From contig NC_053389.1 of the NCBI RefSeq assembly GCF_905171765.1, positions 215,394,624 to 215,458,623 on the forward strand: a stretch of 64,000 nucleotides of DNA, given 5' to 3'. The notes below the pieces were generated by a model that saw only the letters and a program-made list of their open reading frames with translations, did not search any database and was not told the origin of the DNA. Below, piece by piece: positions 1 through 11,535 of the stretch. This DNA is from Bufo bufo (taxonomy: Eukaryota > Chordata > Amphibia > Anura > Bufonidae). The position numbers were made by a program, and so were the translations under genes. Numbering within the stretch: the stretch's first letter is position 1; every line of letters begins with the position of its first letter.

Positions 1-257
1 ATTCTATCCTTCAAAAAACCAGAAAGAAACAGAAAGCAGGTCAATCGGAAAGATGGATCCTTTAGATTCCATCTGCCTCATTCATTTCAATGCCGGTTGT
101 GATATACTTTCGAATACTTCAAAAAAGTAAATATGTCGGCACTACCTTACTCTGCTCCAATCACTGTGATACCATTAAACTCTATGGAACTTGTCCAGGG
201 ACAGCAAGCAATGCATAAGTCGTACTCTGCATCAAATACTTCACAGTCCAAACAATG

Positions 258-573
258 CGGCACTCACTATAAAATCTTTTCTTTATTCATGAATCCATAA
301 AATACATAGGCTTTGAAGTGCAAGATGCCAGAGGCGAAAATTGACCCTGTTTCCCGCACAGGATCCCCTCGCCCAACCCCAGTGAGGAGGGAAGAGTGAA
401 GGGCACGCTCTCCTCTGGAACCCCCCGTGCCCCTTGCTCTTCCCTGCTCACAGGGGGATCCCACAGGGGATGCAGGGTCCTTTTTCATCCCCGTTTGGCA
501 TCTGGCACTTCAAAGCCTATGTATTTTATGGATTCATGAATAAAGAAAAGATTTTATGATGAGTGCCACATTG
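258..573. mobile_element. Foldback element (MITE-like) with about 75 bp arms
   Basis: Arms at about 258-332 and 497-573 are near-perfect reverse complements; each contains the AT-rich run around TTCATGAATCCATAAAAT. The unrelated GC-rich centre encodes nothing recognisable. This is the architecture of a non-autonomous DNA transposon or a foldback. No clear target duplication was found, so the superfamily is open. Confidence 0.6.
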
Positions 574-860
574 TTTTACCTGTTGAAGATACTTTTGAAT
601 ACTGCTTTGGGGTAGTCAAACATATACCACCCCAGGCAGTGGCGGTCCCACACTAGGTCATAATCCACTGTGAACCCAGCTTAAGAGAAGCAAGATCCAA
701 AAACAGTGTCAGAGGCAAAGAAGAGTCATACCATGAAGGAACTAGAAGTGACAGAATGGCAGGCAAATGGGAAATCAGACAGTGCAAGGTCAATACAATG
801 AGGAAAGGGAAGGCGTAATAAAAGAGCAGTCAAGAAAGAGCCGGATCAGAACAAACAATA
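574..860. other. Unannotated non-coding stretch
   Basis: I see no coding frame, tRNA or repeat structure that I can name here. Confidence 0.5.
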
Positions 861-1262
861 TTAGGGCTGTATTAGACCTGCAGATAGTTGACCAGATAAT
901 TGTTAACAAGCGTTCATAGGAACGCTCATTATTGATGATTTGCCTGTGTAAAAGTGCCGCCGATTACCTGATTAACGAGTAAATCCTTATTCATCTGGCG
1001 ATCACATCTTTTATGCATGCTAAAAAAAATCATTGTTTGTTGGCGGTAGATCGTACCATCTAATCACTGTCTGCTGCAGGCAAACAATGATTCTGTATCG
1101 GGACGAGCTCTGACATTACTGATCGCTCCTCCTCATACTGTGGAGAAGATCGCTGCATGTAATAGCAGCGATCTCCTTCACTGACGAGCAGGCGATTGTT
1201 GGTAAGGAACGCTTCCTTCCCTAAAATTGAAATTCTGATCTGCAGGTCTAATACAGCCCTTA
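861..1262. mobile_element. MITE, 3-bp TTA-flanked
   Basis: The terminal inverted repeats beginning GGGCTGTATTAGACCTGCAG match perfectly over at least 20 bp. The element is flanked by TTA at 861-863 and 1260-1262. A 3 bp TTA duplication is the usual mark of PIF/Harbinger elements, so this is probably a Harbinger-type MITE. The interior has no coding frame. The class is inferred from the duplication alone. Confidence 0.6.
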
Positions 1263-1744
1263 CACTTTAACAATAGTGTAGCACCAGGATGTGTGACACA
1301 ATCAGGCAGACTAAGCTCAGACAGGCTGTCTAGACATGCACTCAATTTATCTCAGGTTCCCAGGTTGGATGATAACTTTTGGGAATGAATAGACAGTTTT
1401 AGACTATACACAAACTATTGGTTGGCTTGGCTTGAGACAGAATTTTACTCCAGAGCTGTGGCACAATTTTCACACAAAATGTTGCATATTAGGTTACTTC
1501 CCCTTTTCTGTGAAGTTACATCCCCTTGGTGTAGGCTAGGTGTAATTCCCTTAAACCTAAAAGTGCCACAGATGTCAGGGCAAGACAGGTTTCAGTAGAC
1601 TTCTGGGTGGCCAGATTGGTTACCCTAACAGCCTCCTGATTGGTCTGCTGACTGAACCTCCAGATTGGCCAGTCAGTTAGACCTCCTTATTGGCAGAAAT
1701 GCAACAAAGATTGCTCCCTATAATCCCCTCTTTCTAACACAAAC
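1263..1744. other. Unannotated non-coding stretch
   Basis: Moderately AT-rich DNA between a MITE and a minisatellite. No gene or repeat was recognised. Confidence 0.5.
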
Positions 1745-2800
1745 TACTCCGTCTCCTCTTCCTCACACAGAACATTCCCCATACCCCTCTTCCTCACACA
1801 GAATACCCCCATGCCCCTCTTCCTCACACAGGATACCCCCGATGCCCCTCTTCTTCACAAATAATACCCCCCATGCCCCTCTTCCTCACTCAGAATACCC
1901 CCCATGCCCCTCTTCCTCACTCAGAATACCCCCCATGCCCCTCTTCCTCACTCAGAATACCCACCATGCCCCTCTTCCTCACTCAGAATACCCCCCATGC
2001 CCCTCTTCCTCACTCAGAATACCCCCCATGCCCCTCTTCCTCACTCAGAATACCCCCATGCCCCTCTTCCTCACTCAGAATACTCCCCATGCCCCTATTT
2101 CTCACACAGAATACCCCCATACCCCTCTTCCTCACACGGAATACCCCCCATGCCCTTCTTCCTCACACAGAATACCCCCATGCCCCTCTTCCTCACTCAG
2201 AATACCCCCATGCCCTTCTTCCTTACACAGAATACCCCCATGCCCCTCTTCCTCACTCAGAATACCCCCATGCCCCTCTTCCTCACTCAGAATACCCCCC
2301 ATGCCCCTCTTCCTCACTCAGAATACTCCACATGCCCCTTTTCCTCACTCAGAATACCCCCATGCCCCTCTTCCTCACAGAATACCCCCCATGCCCCTCT
2401 TCCTCACTCAGAATACCCCCATGCCCCTCTTCCTCACTCAGAATACTCCCCATGCTCCTTTTCCTTACTCAGAATACCCCCTATGTCCCTCTTCCTCACT
2501 CCGAATACCCCCATGCCCCTCTTTCTCACACATAATATCCCCATGCCCCTCTTCCTCACTAAGAATACTCCCCATGCCCCTTTTCCTCACTCAGAATACC
2601 CCCATGACCCTCTTCCTCACACAGAATACCCCCATTCCCCTCTTCCTCACACAGAATACCCCCATGCCCCTCTTGCTTACTCAGAATACCCCCTATGCCC
2701 CTCTTCCTCACTCAGAATACCCCCCATGCCCCTCTTCCTCACTCAGAATACTCCCCATGCCCCTATTTCTCACACAGACTACTCCACGTGCCCAGATTTT
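1745..2800. repeat. Minisatellite, 29-31 bp unit, about 33 copies
   Basis: The unit reads roughly CAGAATACCCCC followed by ATGCCCCTCTTCCTCACT, varying by one or two C residues and by CACT/CACA. Because the unit contains few stops in any frame, several long overlapping frames stay open (384, 301 and 220 codons on the plus strand). Their Pro/Ser/Thr/His-rich translations are periodic artefacts. Degenerate copies fade out towards about 3120. Confidence 0.95.
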
Positions 2801-3131
2801 CCTATGTAGACTACTCTGAATGGCCCTCCCTTTCTCACACAGTCTGCTCATCATAGTCTCCTCTTCCTCTCACAGACTGTTCCCCAAGCCCCATTACACA
2901 GAAAGCTCCCAAACCCCATTTCACATAGAAGTTCCTTATGTATCTCACTCACAGACTTCTTCCCATCACTGCACTTTCTGAAATACTGCTCCCCAAGCCC
3001 CCTTTCTCACACAGACTGCTCTCAACATTGCCCATTCAGAGACAGCTCCCTATTCACCTCTTTCTCCCGCAGACTTCTCCCCATGCCCACCTTTCTACTG
3101 CTCCCTATGCCCTCCCCAATTTTCTCACATA

Positions 3132-4777
3132 CAGTCAGGTCCATAAATATTGGGACATGGACACAATTCTAACATTTTTGGCTCTATACACCACCACAAT
3201 GGATTTGAAATTAAATGAACAAGATGTGCTTTAACTGCAGACTGTCAGCTTTAATTTGACGGTGTTTACATCCAAATCAGGTGAACGGTGTAGGAATTAC
3301 AACAGTTTGCATATGTGCCTCCCACTTGTTAAGGAACCAAAAGTAATGGGACAATTGGCTTCTCAGCTGTTCCATGGCCCGGTGTGTGTTATTCCCTCAT
3401 TATCCCAATTACAATTAGCAGATAAAAGGTCCACAGTTCATTTCAAGTCTGCTATTTGCATTTGGAATCTGTTGCTGTCAACTCTCAAGATGAGATCTAA
3501 AGAGCTGTCACTATCAGTGAAGCAAGCCATCATTAGGCTGAAAAAACACAACAAACCCTTCAGAGAGATAGCAAAAACATTAGGCGCGGCCAAAACAACT
3601 GTTTGGAACATTCTTAAAAAGAAGGAACGCACCGGTGAGCTCATCAACACCAAAAGACCTGGAAGACCACAGAAAACAACTGTGGTGGATGACCGAAGAA
3701 TTCTTTCCCTGGTGAAAAAAACACCTTTCACAACAGTTGGCCAGAGATCAAAACACTCTCCAGGAGGTAGGTGTATGTGTGTCAAAGTCAACAATCAAGA
3801 GAAGACTTCACCAGAGTGAATACAGAGGGTTCACCACAAGATATAAACCATTGGTGAGCCTCAAAAACAGGGCCAGATTAGAGTTTGCCAAACAACATCT
3901 AAAAAAGCCTTCACAGTTCTGGAACAACATCCTATGGACAGAGGAGACCAAGATCAACTTGTACCAGAGTGATGGGAAGAGAAGAGTATGGAGAAGGAAA
4001 GGAACTGCTCATGATCCTAAGCATACCACCTCATCAGTGAAGCATGGTGGTGGTAGTGTCATGGCGTGGGCATGTATGGCTGCCAATGTAACTGCTTCTC
4101 TTGTATTTATTGATGATGTGACTGCTGACAAAAGCAGCAGGATGAATTCTGAAGTGTTTTGGGCAATATTATCTGCTCATATTCAGCCAAATGCTTCAGA
4201 ACTCATTGGACGGCGCTTCACAGTGCAGATGGACAATGACCCAAAGCATACTGCAAAAGCAAGCAAAGAGTTTTTTAAGGGAAAGAAGTTGAATGTTATG
4301 CAATGGCCGAGTCAATCCCCGGACCTGAATCCGATTGAGCATGCATTTCACCTGCTGAAGACAAAACTGAAGGGAAAATGCCCCAAGAACAAGCAGGAGC
4401 TGAAGACAGTTGCAGTAGAGGCCTGGCAGAGCATCACCAGGGATGAAACCCAGCGTCTGGTGATGTCTATGGGTTCCAGACTTCAGGCTGTAATTGACTG
4501 CAAAGGATTTGCAACCAAGTATTAAAAAGTGAAAGTTTGATTTATGATTATTATTCTCTCCCATTACTTTTGGTCCCTTAACAAGTGGGAGGCACATATG
4601 CAAACTGTTGTAATTCCTACACTGTTCACCTGATTTGGATGTAAATACCCTCAAATTAAGCTGACAGTCTGCAGTTAAAGCACATCTTGTTTGTTTCATT
4701 TCAAATCCATTGTGGTGGTGTATAGAGCTAAAAATTTAAGAATTGTGTCCATGTCCCAATATTTATGGACCTGACTG
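3132..4777 (+). mobile_element. Tc1/mariner transposon, full-length, inactivated
   Basis: A 1646 bp element bounded by TA at 3130-3131 and 4778-4779. Ends are reciprocal (CAGTCAGGTCCATAAATATT left, its complement right). The terminal inverted repeats are long, about 220 bp per side, with internal copies of the inner motif, as in IR/DR-type Tc1 elements. It carries one transposase gene in forward orientation that is frameshifted. Confidence 0.95.
3490..4525 (+). pseudogene. Tc1-family transposase, frameshifted
   Basis: The N-terminal part (from ATG 3490) has two helix-turn-helix-like segments and the GRPQK basic hook typical of the Tc1 paired-like DNA-binding domain. Reading then jumps by one frame near 3740-3755 into the catalytic part ending at 4525. 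In the DDE domain the second Asp (QMDNDPKH) and final Glu (SPDLNPIEH) are present. At the first acidic position the codon at 3941-3943 reads GAG, so the usual W-T-D-E is W-T-E-E. Frameshift plus loss of the first catalytic Asp make activity very unlikely. Confidence 0.9.
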
Positions 4778-4779
4778 TA

Positions 4780-6517
4780 TGTGCTTGTCTTCTTCCAGTC
4801 TGTGTCTTCCTCATCTCTGGTGCTGATAAAGACCATGATATGACCAAAGATTGTCCACTCATTTTAGCTGGATTTTTTTCTACCATTTGTGCAAGATCAT
4901 GGCACAAACCATAGCATAACCACATTTTAATAGAGATGAGACAGGTAGAACTTACACAGACGGGATGGGACACACAGGAATGGGACAGGTAGAACACTGT
5001 GATTGGACCACCAGGAATTTGGCAGGCTGGGCCTGTTTACTATGAGGTCTACATACAACTGGCCAATTGGTCAGTAAATTTGGCACAAAGTAAAAAGGGT
5101 GCACAATATTCTGCCCCAATATTCTAAAGCCTCTTTACTCAAAGTACAGTACAATATACCGTTAAGTGAATGGCGTTTTACAAACTCCTACTTACAAGAA
5201 AAAAAATCTGCATAGATTTTAGGGCATACTAGGGATTTCCAAATATACAGCATACCCATATATGTGATTCATTTTATTGCAGACTTTACCATAGCAATAT
5301 TCTTACATGTATGACTTACCAGAACATTTCTTTCACTGGACTTCCTCTGAATACTCCAGATCCATATGAAAACTGTGCATGCAGGTAATCCGCGTTTTAA
5401 AGATCCTGTAAACTAATCAGTATAATGGGAGCCAAATAGATGCAATAGGATTACTTTCACGTACATTTAGTGTGTGGATGTCATTTGAAAGAAAATGGAG
5501 AGTGGAAATCATGCACAAAGACCCTGATCTATCAAGACTTACATGTACTATGCCAGTAGGGGCATGGTTGTAGGGGTGCAGAGGTAGCACTCGCTACCGA
5601 GCCCAGGAGCCTGAGGGGGACCAAAGACCCTTGTGCCACATAAGAAGACACCGGTATTATAGAAATGGCATGCTGGTCAAGTTACACCTCTGGCTGGAGT
5701 GAAGGGGTTATATCAAGAATTTGGCATGGGGGGGGTGCTATTTAAATTTTTGCCTCAGGCAGCACGAAGGCTATGTGCTTCCCTGCCCCTGGCCGCAAAG
5801 CACTGAGGGAAAGGGGGCACAAGCTGAACTCTTGCACCAGGGTCAATGAACCTTTAGCTACCCCCTGTATACCAGTCTTGATGGGCCCTGCGCTGTCGGA
5901 GATATTTAATTCATGACGAGGTGCAAAATTTAAAGGGGTATTCCTGTTAGATGAAGTTATAAATAGGATATAAGTATTAGATAGGTGGGGGTACTACCAC
6001 TAGGGTCCCCTCCAATCAGGAGAAAGGGGACCTCATAACCTGCGGAGCCCCATCGATCTAATAGCTTTCCCTGTGGATAGAAAATAACTTCATATAACCA
6101 GAATACTCCTTATGATTAAATACCTCCTCCGTCAGTCCATGCGTCAGACTGAAATGTACTCCAGCTCATTGCTGGCATAAATTTCAGTCATTATTTATGC
6201 CACTTTCTGGCAGAAATTATGATGAATGTGCTGTGGGTGATGGCCTTGCCCAAACACTGCCCCCTTTTTAGAAACTAGGCGCAACCGCATTTAAAAAGTC
6301 GCATAACAAGGTTTTGTGACTTCTCAGTGCCAAAACCATGGTGTAGGGACATGGTAAATCTCCCCGAGTCTCTTGGTAAATAATTATACCTCCCATTCTG
6401 CCAATAGAAACATAGAAACCCTAACTGAGGGCACTGCATTATAGAGGGGAAGATGCTGAGTACTTTTTCCTTCCAGGACACTCACCGTATTTGATGGGAA
6501 TAATAGACATGTTCTGT
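4780..6517. other. Non-coding stretch without identified features
   Basis: AT-rich DNA between two Tc1 insertions. Short degenerate repeat-like segments occur (a GC-richer one at about 5560-5890), but no frame, RNA gene or complete element can be supported. Confidence 0.5.
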
Positions 6518-6519
6518 TA

Positions 6520-8111
6520 CAAACCGGATTCCCAAAAAGTTGGGACACTAAACAAATTGTGAATAAAAACTGAATGCAATGATGTGGAGATGGCAAATGT
6601 CAATATTTTATTTGTAATAGAACGTAGATGACAGATCAAACGTTTAATCCGAGTAAATGTATCATTTTAAAGGAAAAATACGTTGATTCCAATTTTCACG
6701 GTGTCAACAAATCCCCAAAAAGTTGGGACAAGTAGCAATAAGAGGCTGGAAAAAGTAAATGTGAGCATAACGAAGAGCTGGAAGACCAATTAACACTAAT
6801 TAGGTCAATTGGCAACATGATTGGGTATAAAAAGAGCTTCTCAGAGTGGCAGTGTCTCTCAGAAGCCAAGATGGGTAGAGGATCACCAATTCCCACAATG
6901 TTGCGCAGAAAGATAGTGGAGCAATATCAGAAAGGTGTTACCCAGCGAAAAATTGCAAAGACTTTGCATCTATCATCATCAACTGTGCATAACATCATCC
7001 GAAGATTCAGAGAATCTGGAACAATCTCTGTGCGTAAGGGTCAAGGCTGTAAAACCATACTGGATGCCGGTGATCTCCGGGCCCTTAAACGACACTGCAC
7101 CACAAACAGGAATGCTACTGTAAAGGAAATCACAGAATGGGCTCAGGAATACTTCCAGAAACCAGTCAGTGAACACAATCCACCGTGCCATCCGCCGTTG
7201 CCAGCTGAAACTCTACAGTGCAAAGAAGAAGCCATTTCTAAGCAAGATCCACAAGCTCAGGCGTTTTCACTGGGCCAGGGATCATTTAAAATGGAGTGTG
7301 GCAAAATGGAAGACTGTTCTGTGGTCAGACAAGTCACGATTCAAAGTTCTTTTTGGAAATCTGGGACACCATGTCATCCGGACCAAAGAGGACAAGGACA
7401 ACCCAAGTTGTTATCAACGCTCAGTTCAGAAGCCTGCATCTCTGATGGTATGGGGTTGCATGAGTGCGTGTGGCATGGGCAGCTTGCATGTCTGGAAAGG
7501 CACCATCAATGCAGAAAAATATATTCAGGTTCTAGAACAACATATGCTCCCATCCAGACGTCATCTCTTTCAGGGAAGACCCTGCATTTTTCAACAAGAT
7601 AATGCCAGACCACATTCTGCATCAATCACAACATCATGGCTGCGTAGGAGAAGGATCCGGGTACTGAAATGGCCAGTCTGCAGTCCAGATCTTTCACCTA
7701 TAGAGAACATTTGGCGCATCATAAAGAGGAAGGTGCAACAAAGAAGGCCCAAGACGATTGAACAGTTAGAGGCCTGTATTAGACAAGAATGGGAGAGCAT
7801 TCCTATTTCTAAACTTGAGAAACTGGTCTCCTCGGTCCCCAGACGTCTGTTGAGTGTTGTAAGAAGAAGGGGAGATGCCACACAGTGGTGAAAATGGCCT
7901 TGTCCCAACTTTTTGGAGATTTGTTGACACCATGAAATTCTGATTCAACATATTTTTCCCTTAAAATGGTACATTTTCTCAGTTTAAACTTTTGTTCCGT
8001 GATTTATGTTCTATTCTGAATAAAATATTAGAAGTTGGCACCTCCACATCATTGCATTCAGTTTTTATTCACGATTTGTATAGTGTCCCAACTTTTTTGG
8101 AATCCGGTTTG
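6520..8111 (+). mobile_element. Tc1/mariner transposon, full-length, inactivated
   Basis: A 1592 bp element flanked by TA at 6518-6519 and 8112-8113. Terminal repeats start CAAACCGGATTCC. A second copy of the AAAAAGTTGGGACA motif lies about 200 bp inside each end, the IR/DR arrangement. It is a different family from the element at 3132. Confidence 0.95.
6871..7891 (+). pseudogene. Tc1-family transposase, frameshifted
   Basis: Starts at ATG 6871 (MGRGSPIP). The first about 100 residues form the HTH DNA-binding region. One frameshift near 7160-7172 moves the reading into the frame that ends at 7891. The catalytic triad is present: Asp in LWSDKSRF, Asp in QQDNARPH and Glu in SPIEN, with 34 residues between the second Asp and the Glu (DD34E). 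A single indel therefore seems the main lesion. Confidence 0.9.
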
Positions 8112-8326
8112 TACTAGAAATGCTTCCTGTTGATATCATGACAGAAACCAGAATGACCAAAAGTCAGTGGGGTCTATCAGGCATCAATTAACCCAGCACT
8201 ACACTATTTTCATTTTTTTTGCTCTAGTGAAATGGAAATATTTGCAGAAATATGAAGAGAGCCTTAATGACATCCAGCATATTATTTTCACATAAAAGAA
8301 GAGACAGTACAGAAACCAGATGTTAA

Positions 8327-8720
8327 AAGGGTTGTCCACAATAGTTAAACATCTTAGACAAACCCCAAATTGGCTAAAATATAAAATAATGTTATACTCA
8401 TTCTGTCTCCAGTGCTGTTTTCTGCGCCTGTGGTCCGGTACTCCTGCTGCTGCTTGTTTACAAACAGCAGGGGTGACCACATGACCACTGCAGCCAATCA
8501 TTGGCTTCAGTGGTCTACTGCTTAGGACAGTGATTGCCTGCAGCAGTCACATGCCATAAACCTGCACATCACTGACATGGCAGTTTGTAAACAAGTAGCA
8601 ACAGGAGGACCAGACCAGCGGAGCAGAGAAGGGCAGTGGAGAAAGCGTCCAGTAAAACACTTTTTATTTTAGCAAATTGAGGAGCTAGTCTGACTTTTTT
8701 TATTATCTCAGACAACCCTT
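8327..8720. mobile_element. TTAA-flanked MITE
   Basis: Ends AAGGGTTGTC and GACAACCCTT are inverted, with TTAA at 8323-8326 and 8721-8724. TTAA duplications are made by piggyBac and Kolobok elements; which family applies cannot be decided here. No coding frame. Confidence 0.7.
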
Positions 8721-8724
8721 TTAA

Positions 8725-8890
8725 AGGGAACCTGTCATTGAACACAGTGTCTGAGTTGCAGTATGTTATAGAGCAGGAGGAGCTGAGCAGATCAGATCGA
8801 TATATAGCTTTGTAGGAAAAGATTCAGTAGAACTTCTAGTTTACTCATTTATATTTCTGCTCATTCTGGGCTTTGAAGTCACTGACCAAT
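8725..8890. mobile_element. Half of a TTAA-type foldback MITE
   Basis: Begins AGGGAACCTGTCA directly at a TTAA and matches, with substitutions, the left arm of the complete palindrome at 33735-34102 (shared run GAGCAGGAGGAGCTGAGCAG). The right arm is absent; sequence switches near 8890 to a different element. Confidence 0.7.
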
Positions 8891-8901
8891 GGAGATATAT
8901 A

Positions 8902-9595
8902 CAGGGGCGACCGGGCTTGGCAGGGGGAGGGGGTCCGCTGCGCTCACATGTAAAGCAGCCTGGCATTTTCACTGTACTTAATGCCAGGCCCCGTCAGAGT
9001 GCTCATCTCACCTGCATGATATGCACTTCTCCAGTCTCTAGGCCTCCAGCATCAGGCCCCGGCGCTGCCACACTAAAACTAGTCACAAATTAAGCAGGTG
9101 GGTGGAGCCTAACCTATGTGGGTAGTCGAGGACACTACAAGGGGCTGTGGGAGGCACTACTGGGGGCAGGGGGGGCACTACTGGAACCATTACTGGAGGC
9201 AGTGGGGGACACTTCTAGGGGCTGTGGGAAGCACTTCTAGGGCAGTGGGGGGCACTACTGGGGCCATTACTGGAGTCAGTGGGGGACACTTCTAGGGGCT
9301 GTGGGGAGCACTAGTGGGGTTCACTACTGGGGGCTATGGGGGACACTACTGGGGACATTATTGGGGCAGTGGTGGACACTACTAGGGGCTGTGGGGGGCA
9401 CTACTGGGGACTTTACTGGGGGCAGTGGGAGACACTACTGGGGGGCAGTGAGAGACATTACTGGGGGCATTACTGGGCAATGAGGGACCAGGGGTGTGAC
9501 AATTGTGGACACGGGGTGCGACCGGGCACGGCGTGGGGGAGGGGCCCCAATCTAAAATTTGCCATGGGGCCCATAGCACTCTAGTTACGCCATTG
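8902..9595. mobile_element. hAT-like non-autonomous element carrying a minisatellite
   Basis: The right end CTAGTTACGCCATTG is close to the common hAT terminus CAGTGGCGTAACTAG in reverse. The left end starts CAGGGGCGACC. Flanking octamers GATATATA and GGTATATG agree at 6 of 8 positions, compatible with an old 8 bp target duplication. The interior is mostly the repeat array at 9130-9485. Confidence 0.5.
9130..9485. repeat. GC-rich minisatellite
   Basis: Imperfect tandem units built on GGGGCACTACTGGGG, GGGGACACTTCTAGGGG and GGCTGTGGGG motifs. Open frames across it are repeat artefacts. Confidence 0.85.
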
Positions 9596-9811
9596 GGTAT
9601 ATGAGTAATAAATGTTAGGTACATTGTTAACAGGACGGCATTTGGACTAAAATAACTAGAAAATTGGTTAGTATCCAGATCCCACCACTTATTGCTATAT
9701 CTCCTGTTGTGATGGAGGTAGGTTAAAGATTATCCAAAATGAGGGCTGTTTTCCCAGCTGCTAATCTTCATGTGACTGCCACGAGGCCTGGAGGAAGGAG
9801 GTGCACAGCGC

Positions 9812-9990
9812 TGAACATTTCTTTCTGTACGAGAAATCCCAGCAGCTGTGTCTATATGCATTTATGAAGACACAGCTGCGCCTGGGATTTCTCGTACGGT
9901 ATGGAGTGGCGTTCGCTCCTTCCCTGTGCAGCGTGCACACACGAGCGAGGGCCGGCCGGCTCTGCTGTTTACCTTGAACATTTCTTTCTG
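9812..9990. repeat. 147-bp insertion between 16-bp direct repeats, with an internal hairpin
   Basis: TGAACATTTCTTTCTG occurs exactly at 9812-9827 and 9975-9990. Between the copies is a hairpin whose arms contain TACGAGAAATCCCAG and its complement (about 9826-9900). The pattern fits either a small retroposon with a 16 bp target duplication or a local duplication. Confidence 0.5.
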
Positions 9991-10439
9991 ACATGAAAGT
10001 GCTCAGTACAAAGATATTATTACAACTGTATACATTCTTATGCTCCTAGCTCCCCCTAGTGGTGGCTGCAGACAGCCAGTTTAGTAATAATTTATGTGAA
10101 GGGAAGCAGTGATTTAGAGCTGTAAGGGGGAGATGTATCAATGTATTCATGCCAGTTGTCTGGTCTAAATACATTGAGAAATATGGTGTTCAGAATGAGT
10201 GCCATATTTGTGAATTACCTTTTTCCCACATAGACCTTGGATAAAGTGGATGAGGTGGAGGGAAACTTCTATTTCTTACAGTTTTATTAATTAAAATTTC
10301 TTCCACTGAACTAAAATAAAAAAATAAAAAAGTCATAAATCTGGGGCATTGAGCTTTGTGTTCTGCGTTGCCTGGCACTTATAAAGCATGTGTACTTGAA
10401 AGCTTGGGGGGTGGCATGCTAAATTTTGGTATGGAGCCC

Positions 10440-10825
10440 TATGAAATTTGTGTGTACACCCAAGTCTGTTTTCTTTACCTGTAGAATAGGTAAGTGCTCT
10501 GTTAAGTCTATATCCTCCACATGGACAAGTGTATTTATGCTTGAAGATGGGGATGATGGTCCAGTCCTCATCCCTAAAATGTCTCTGATCAATTTATGCA
10601 GATCTCCTTCATAGGCATCATGCATCTTTATGAATTCTTACATAGTTGGGACATCTCCCAGGCATTTGTATACTGCCAGAAAAACCTGAAACGCTATTTT
10701 ATAGTAGAACTGAGCAATCACAGCAATAAGCTCTCCGAAAAATGTGTTTCCTGTCCTCTGATGAACTCCAGTAGCTCGAGACATCCGAGTGTGTGAGACT
10801 GAGATTGCATCTGCTTTATTTTCTT
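10440..10825 (-). pseudogene. Unrecognised protein-like segment with a stop
   Basis: On the minus strand about 120 codons from about 10825 to 10485 read as plausible protein sequence. A motif near the middle is FLAVYKCLGDVPTM, followed by one TAA codon and then HDAYEGDLHKLIRDILGM. A possible splice donor (CAG/GTAAAG) follows the Gln at about 10485. The amino-acid mix is protein-like and not repetitive. I do not recognise the family. It may be a degraded exon, a retrocopy or a transposon fragment; chance is not excluded. Confidence 0.3.
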
Positions 10826-10996
10826 GTCTGGATTATGCCAGGTCCTGTTTCTTGATGTTTTAGCTTTTTGAAATCCCATTAGTAGAAAAGCCATTGAGGC
10901 ATTTGTGTGATGAGAACATCTTTTGTGTTATGATAGGCTTTTATTCCCACAGCCAGAGATCCTCACAGCTCATAATGTTGTTCAATTTCTTTTTAG

Positions 10997-11159
10997 ACTT
11001 TCCGCCTATCACAAATTAAGGAAGCTGATAAAGCAGAATACATACATTAACTGGCCTGAAGACCCCAAAGGCAATGAATTCTTCTGGTTCAAGCTTCGGA
11101 AAGCATTAGATGCTGGTGTATATGAAACGGACACAATGCAGCTTTCTGTGACTAACTGA
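10997..11159 (+). CDS. Last exon of a Toll-like receptor gene (end of TIR domain)
   Basis: A TTCTTTTTAG acceptor precedes an exon that enters in phase 2 and ends at TGA 11157-11159, giving about 54 residues. They resemble the C-terminal end of TLR TIR domains: a Tyr-His-Lys-Leu-Arg-Lys-Leu helix, then TYINWPEDP and the box-3 motif EFFWFKLRKAL. The TIR domain is the cytosolic part that recruits MyD88-type adaptors. The order and spacing (K-L-R-K-L, T-Y-x-x-W-P, F-W-x-x-L-R-x-A-L) match TLRs better than IL-1 receptors. The upstream part of the receptor is not visible in this window, so an intron would have to span more than 10 kb of repeats or the exon is an orphan. Paralogue not assignable. 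Confidence 0.55.
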
Positions 11160-11255
11160 CAACAAGGATAAAAAGAAGCATCTGTACTAATGTATTGTAT
11201 TTCCAGGATCGGAAATTGTGCCACATCACATGTAGCCTGAGATGGGATATATATC

Positions 11256-11261
11256 AATAAA
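11256..11261 (+). promoter_or_regulatory. Candidate poly(A) signal of the TLR-like exon
   Basis: AATAAA lies about 97 bp after the TGA, consistent with a short 3' UTR. Confidence 0.4.
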
Positions 11262-11407
11262 CATTTATCTAGACAAGATGTATCAAACTTCAACATTTAT
11301 CAATACTGTCTAATGGTGAATCAGAGCTCAGCTTTCATTTTTCCAGAGCAGCTTAAAAAATGAAAGCTAAGCTCTGAGTTGTTGCTATGTTGCTTATTTT
11401 ATGCGTA

Positions 11408-11535
11408 TATTATGTGTGTGTGTGTGTATATATATATATAGAAAAGAAAAGGCTCTTGTATGAGCTGAAACGTTGCCATCCACATGGGTGAATAAACACC
11501 ACTAGCTTTTACTTGGAGTGCTGTCCGTTTTTTCA

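Noticed and set aside
1665..2819. Long Pro/Ser-rich open frames (up to 384 codons) as a possible structural protein gene
   Set aside because: They are three frames of one 30 bp minisatellite, with no initiation context, introns or conserved domain.
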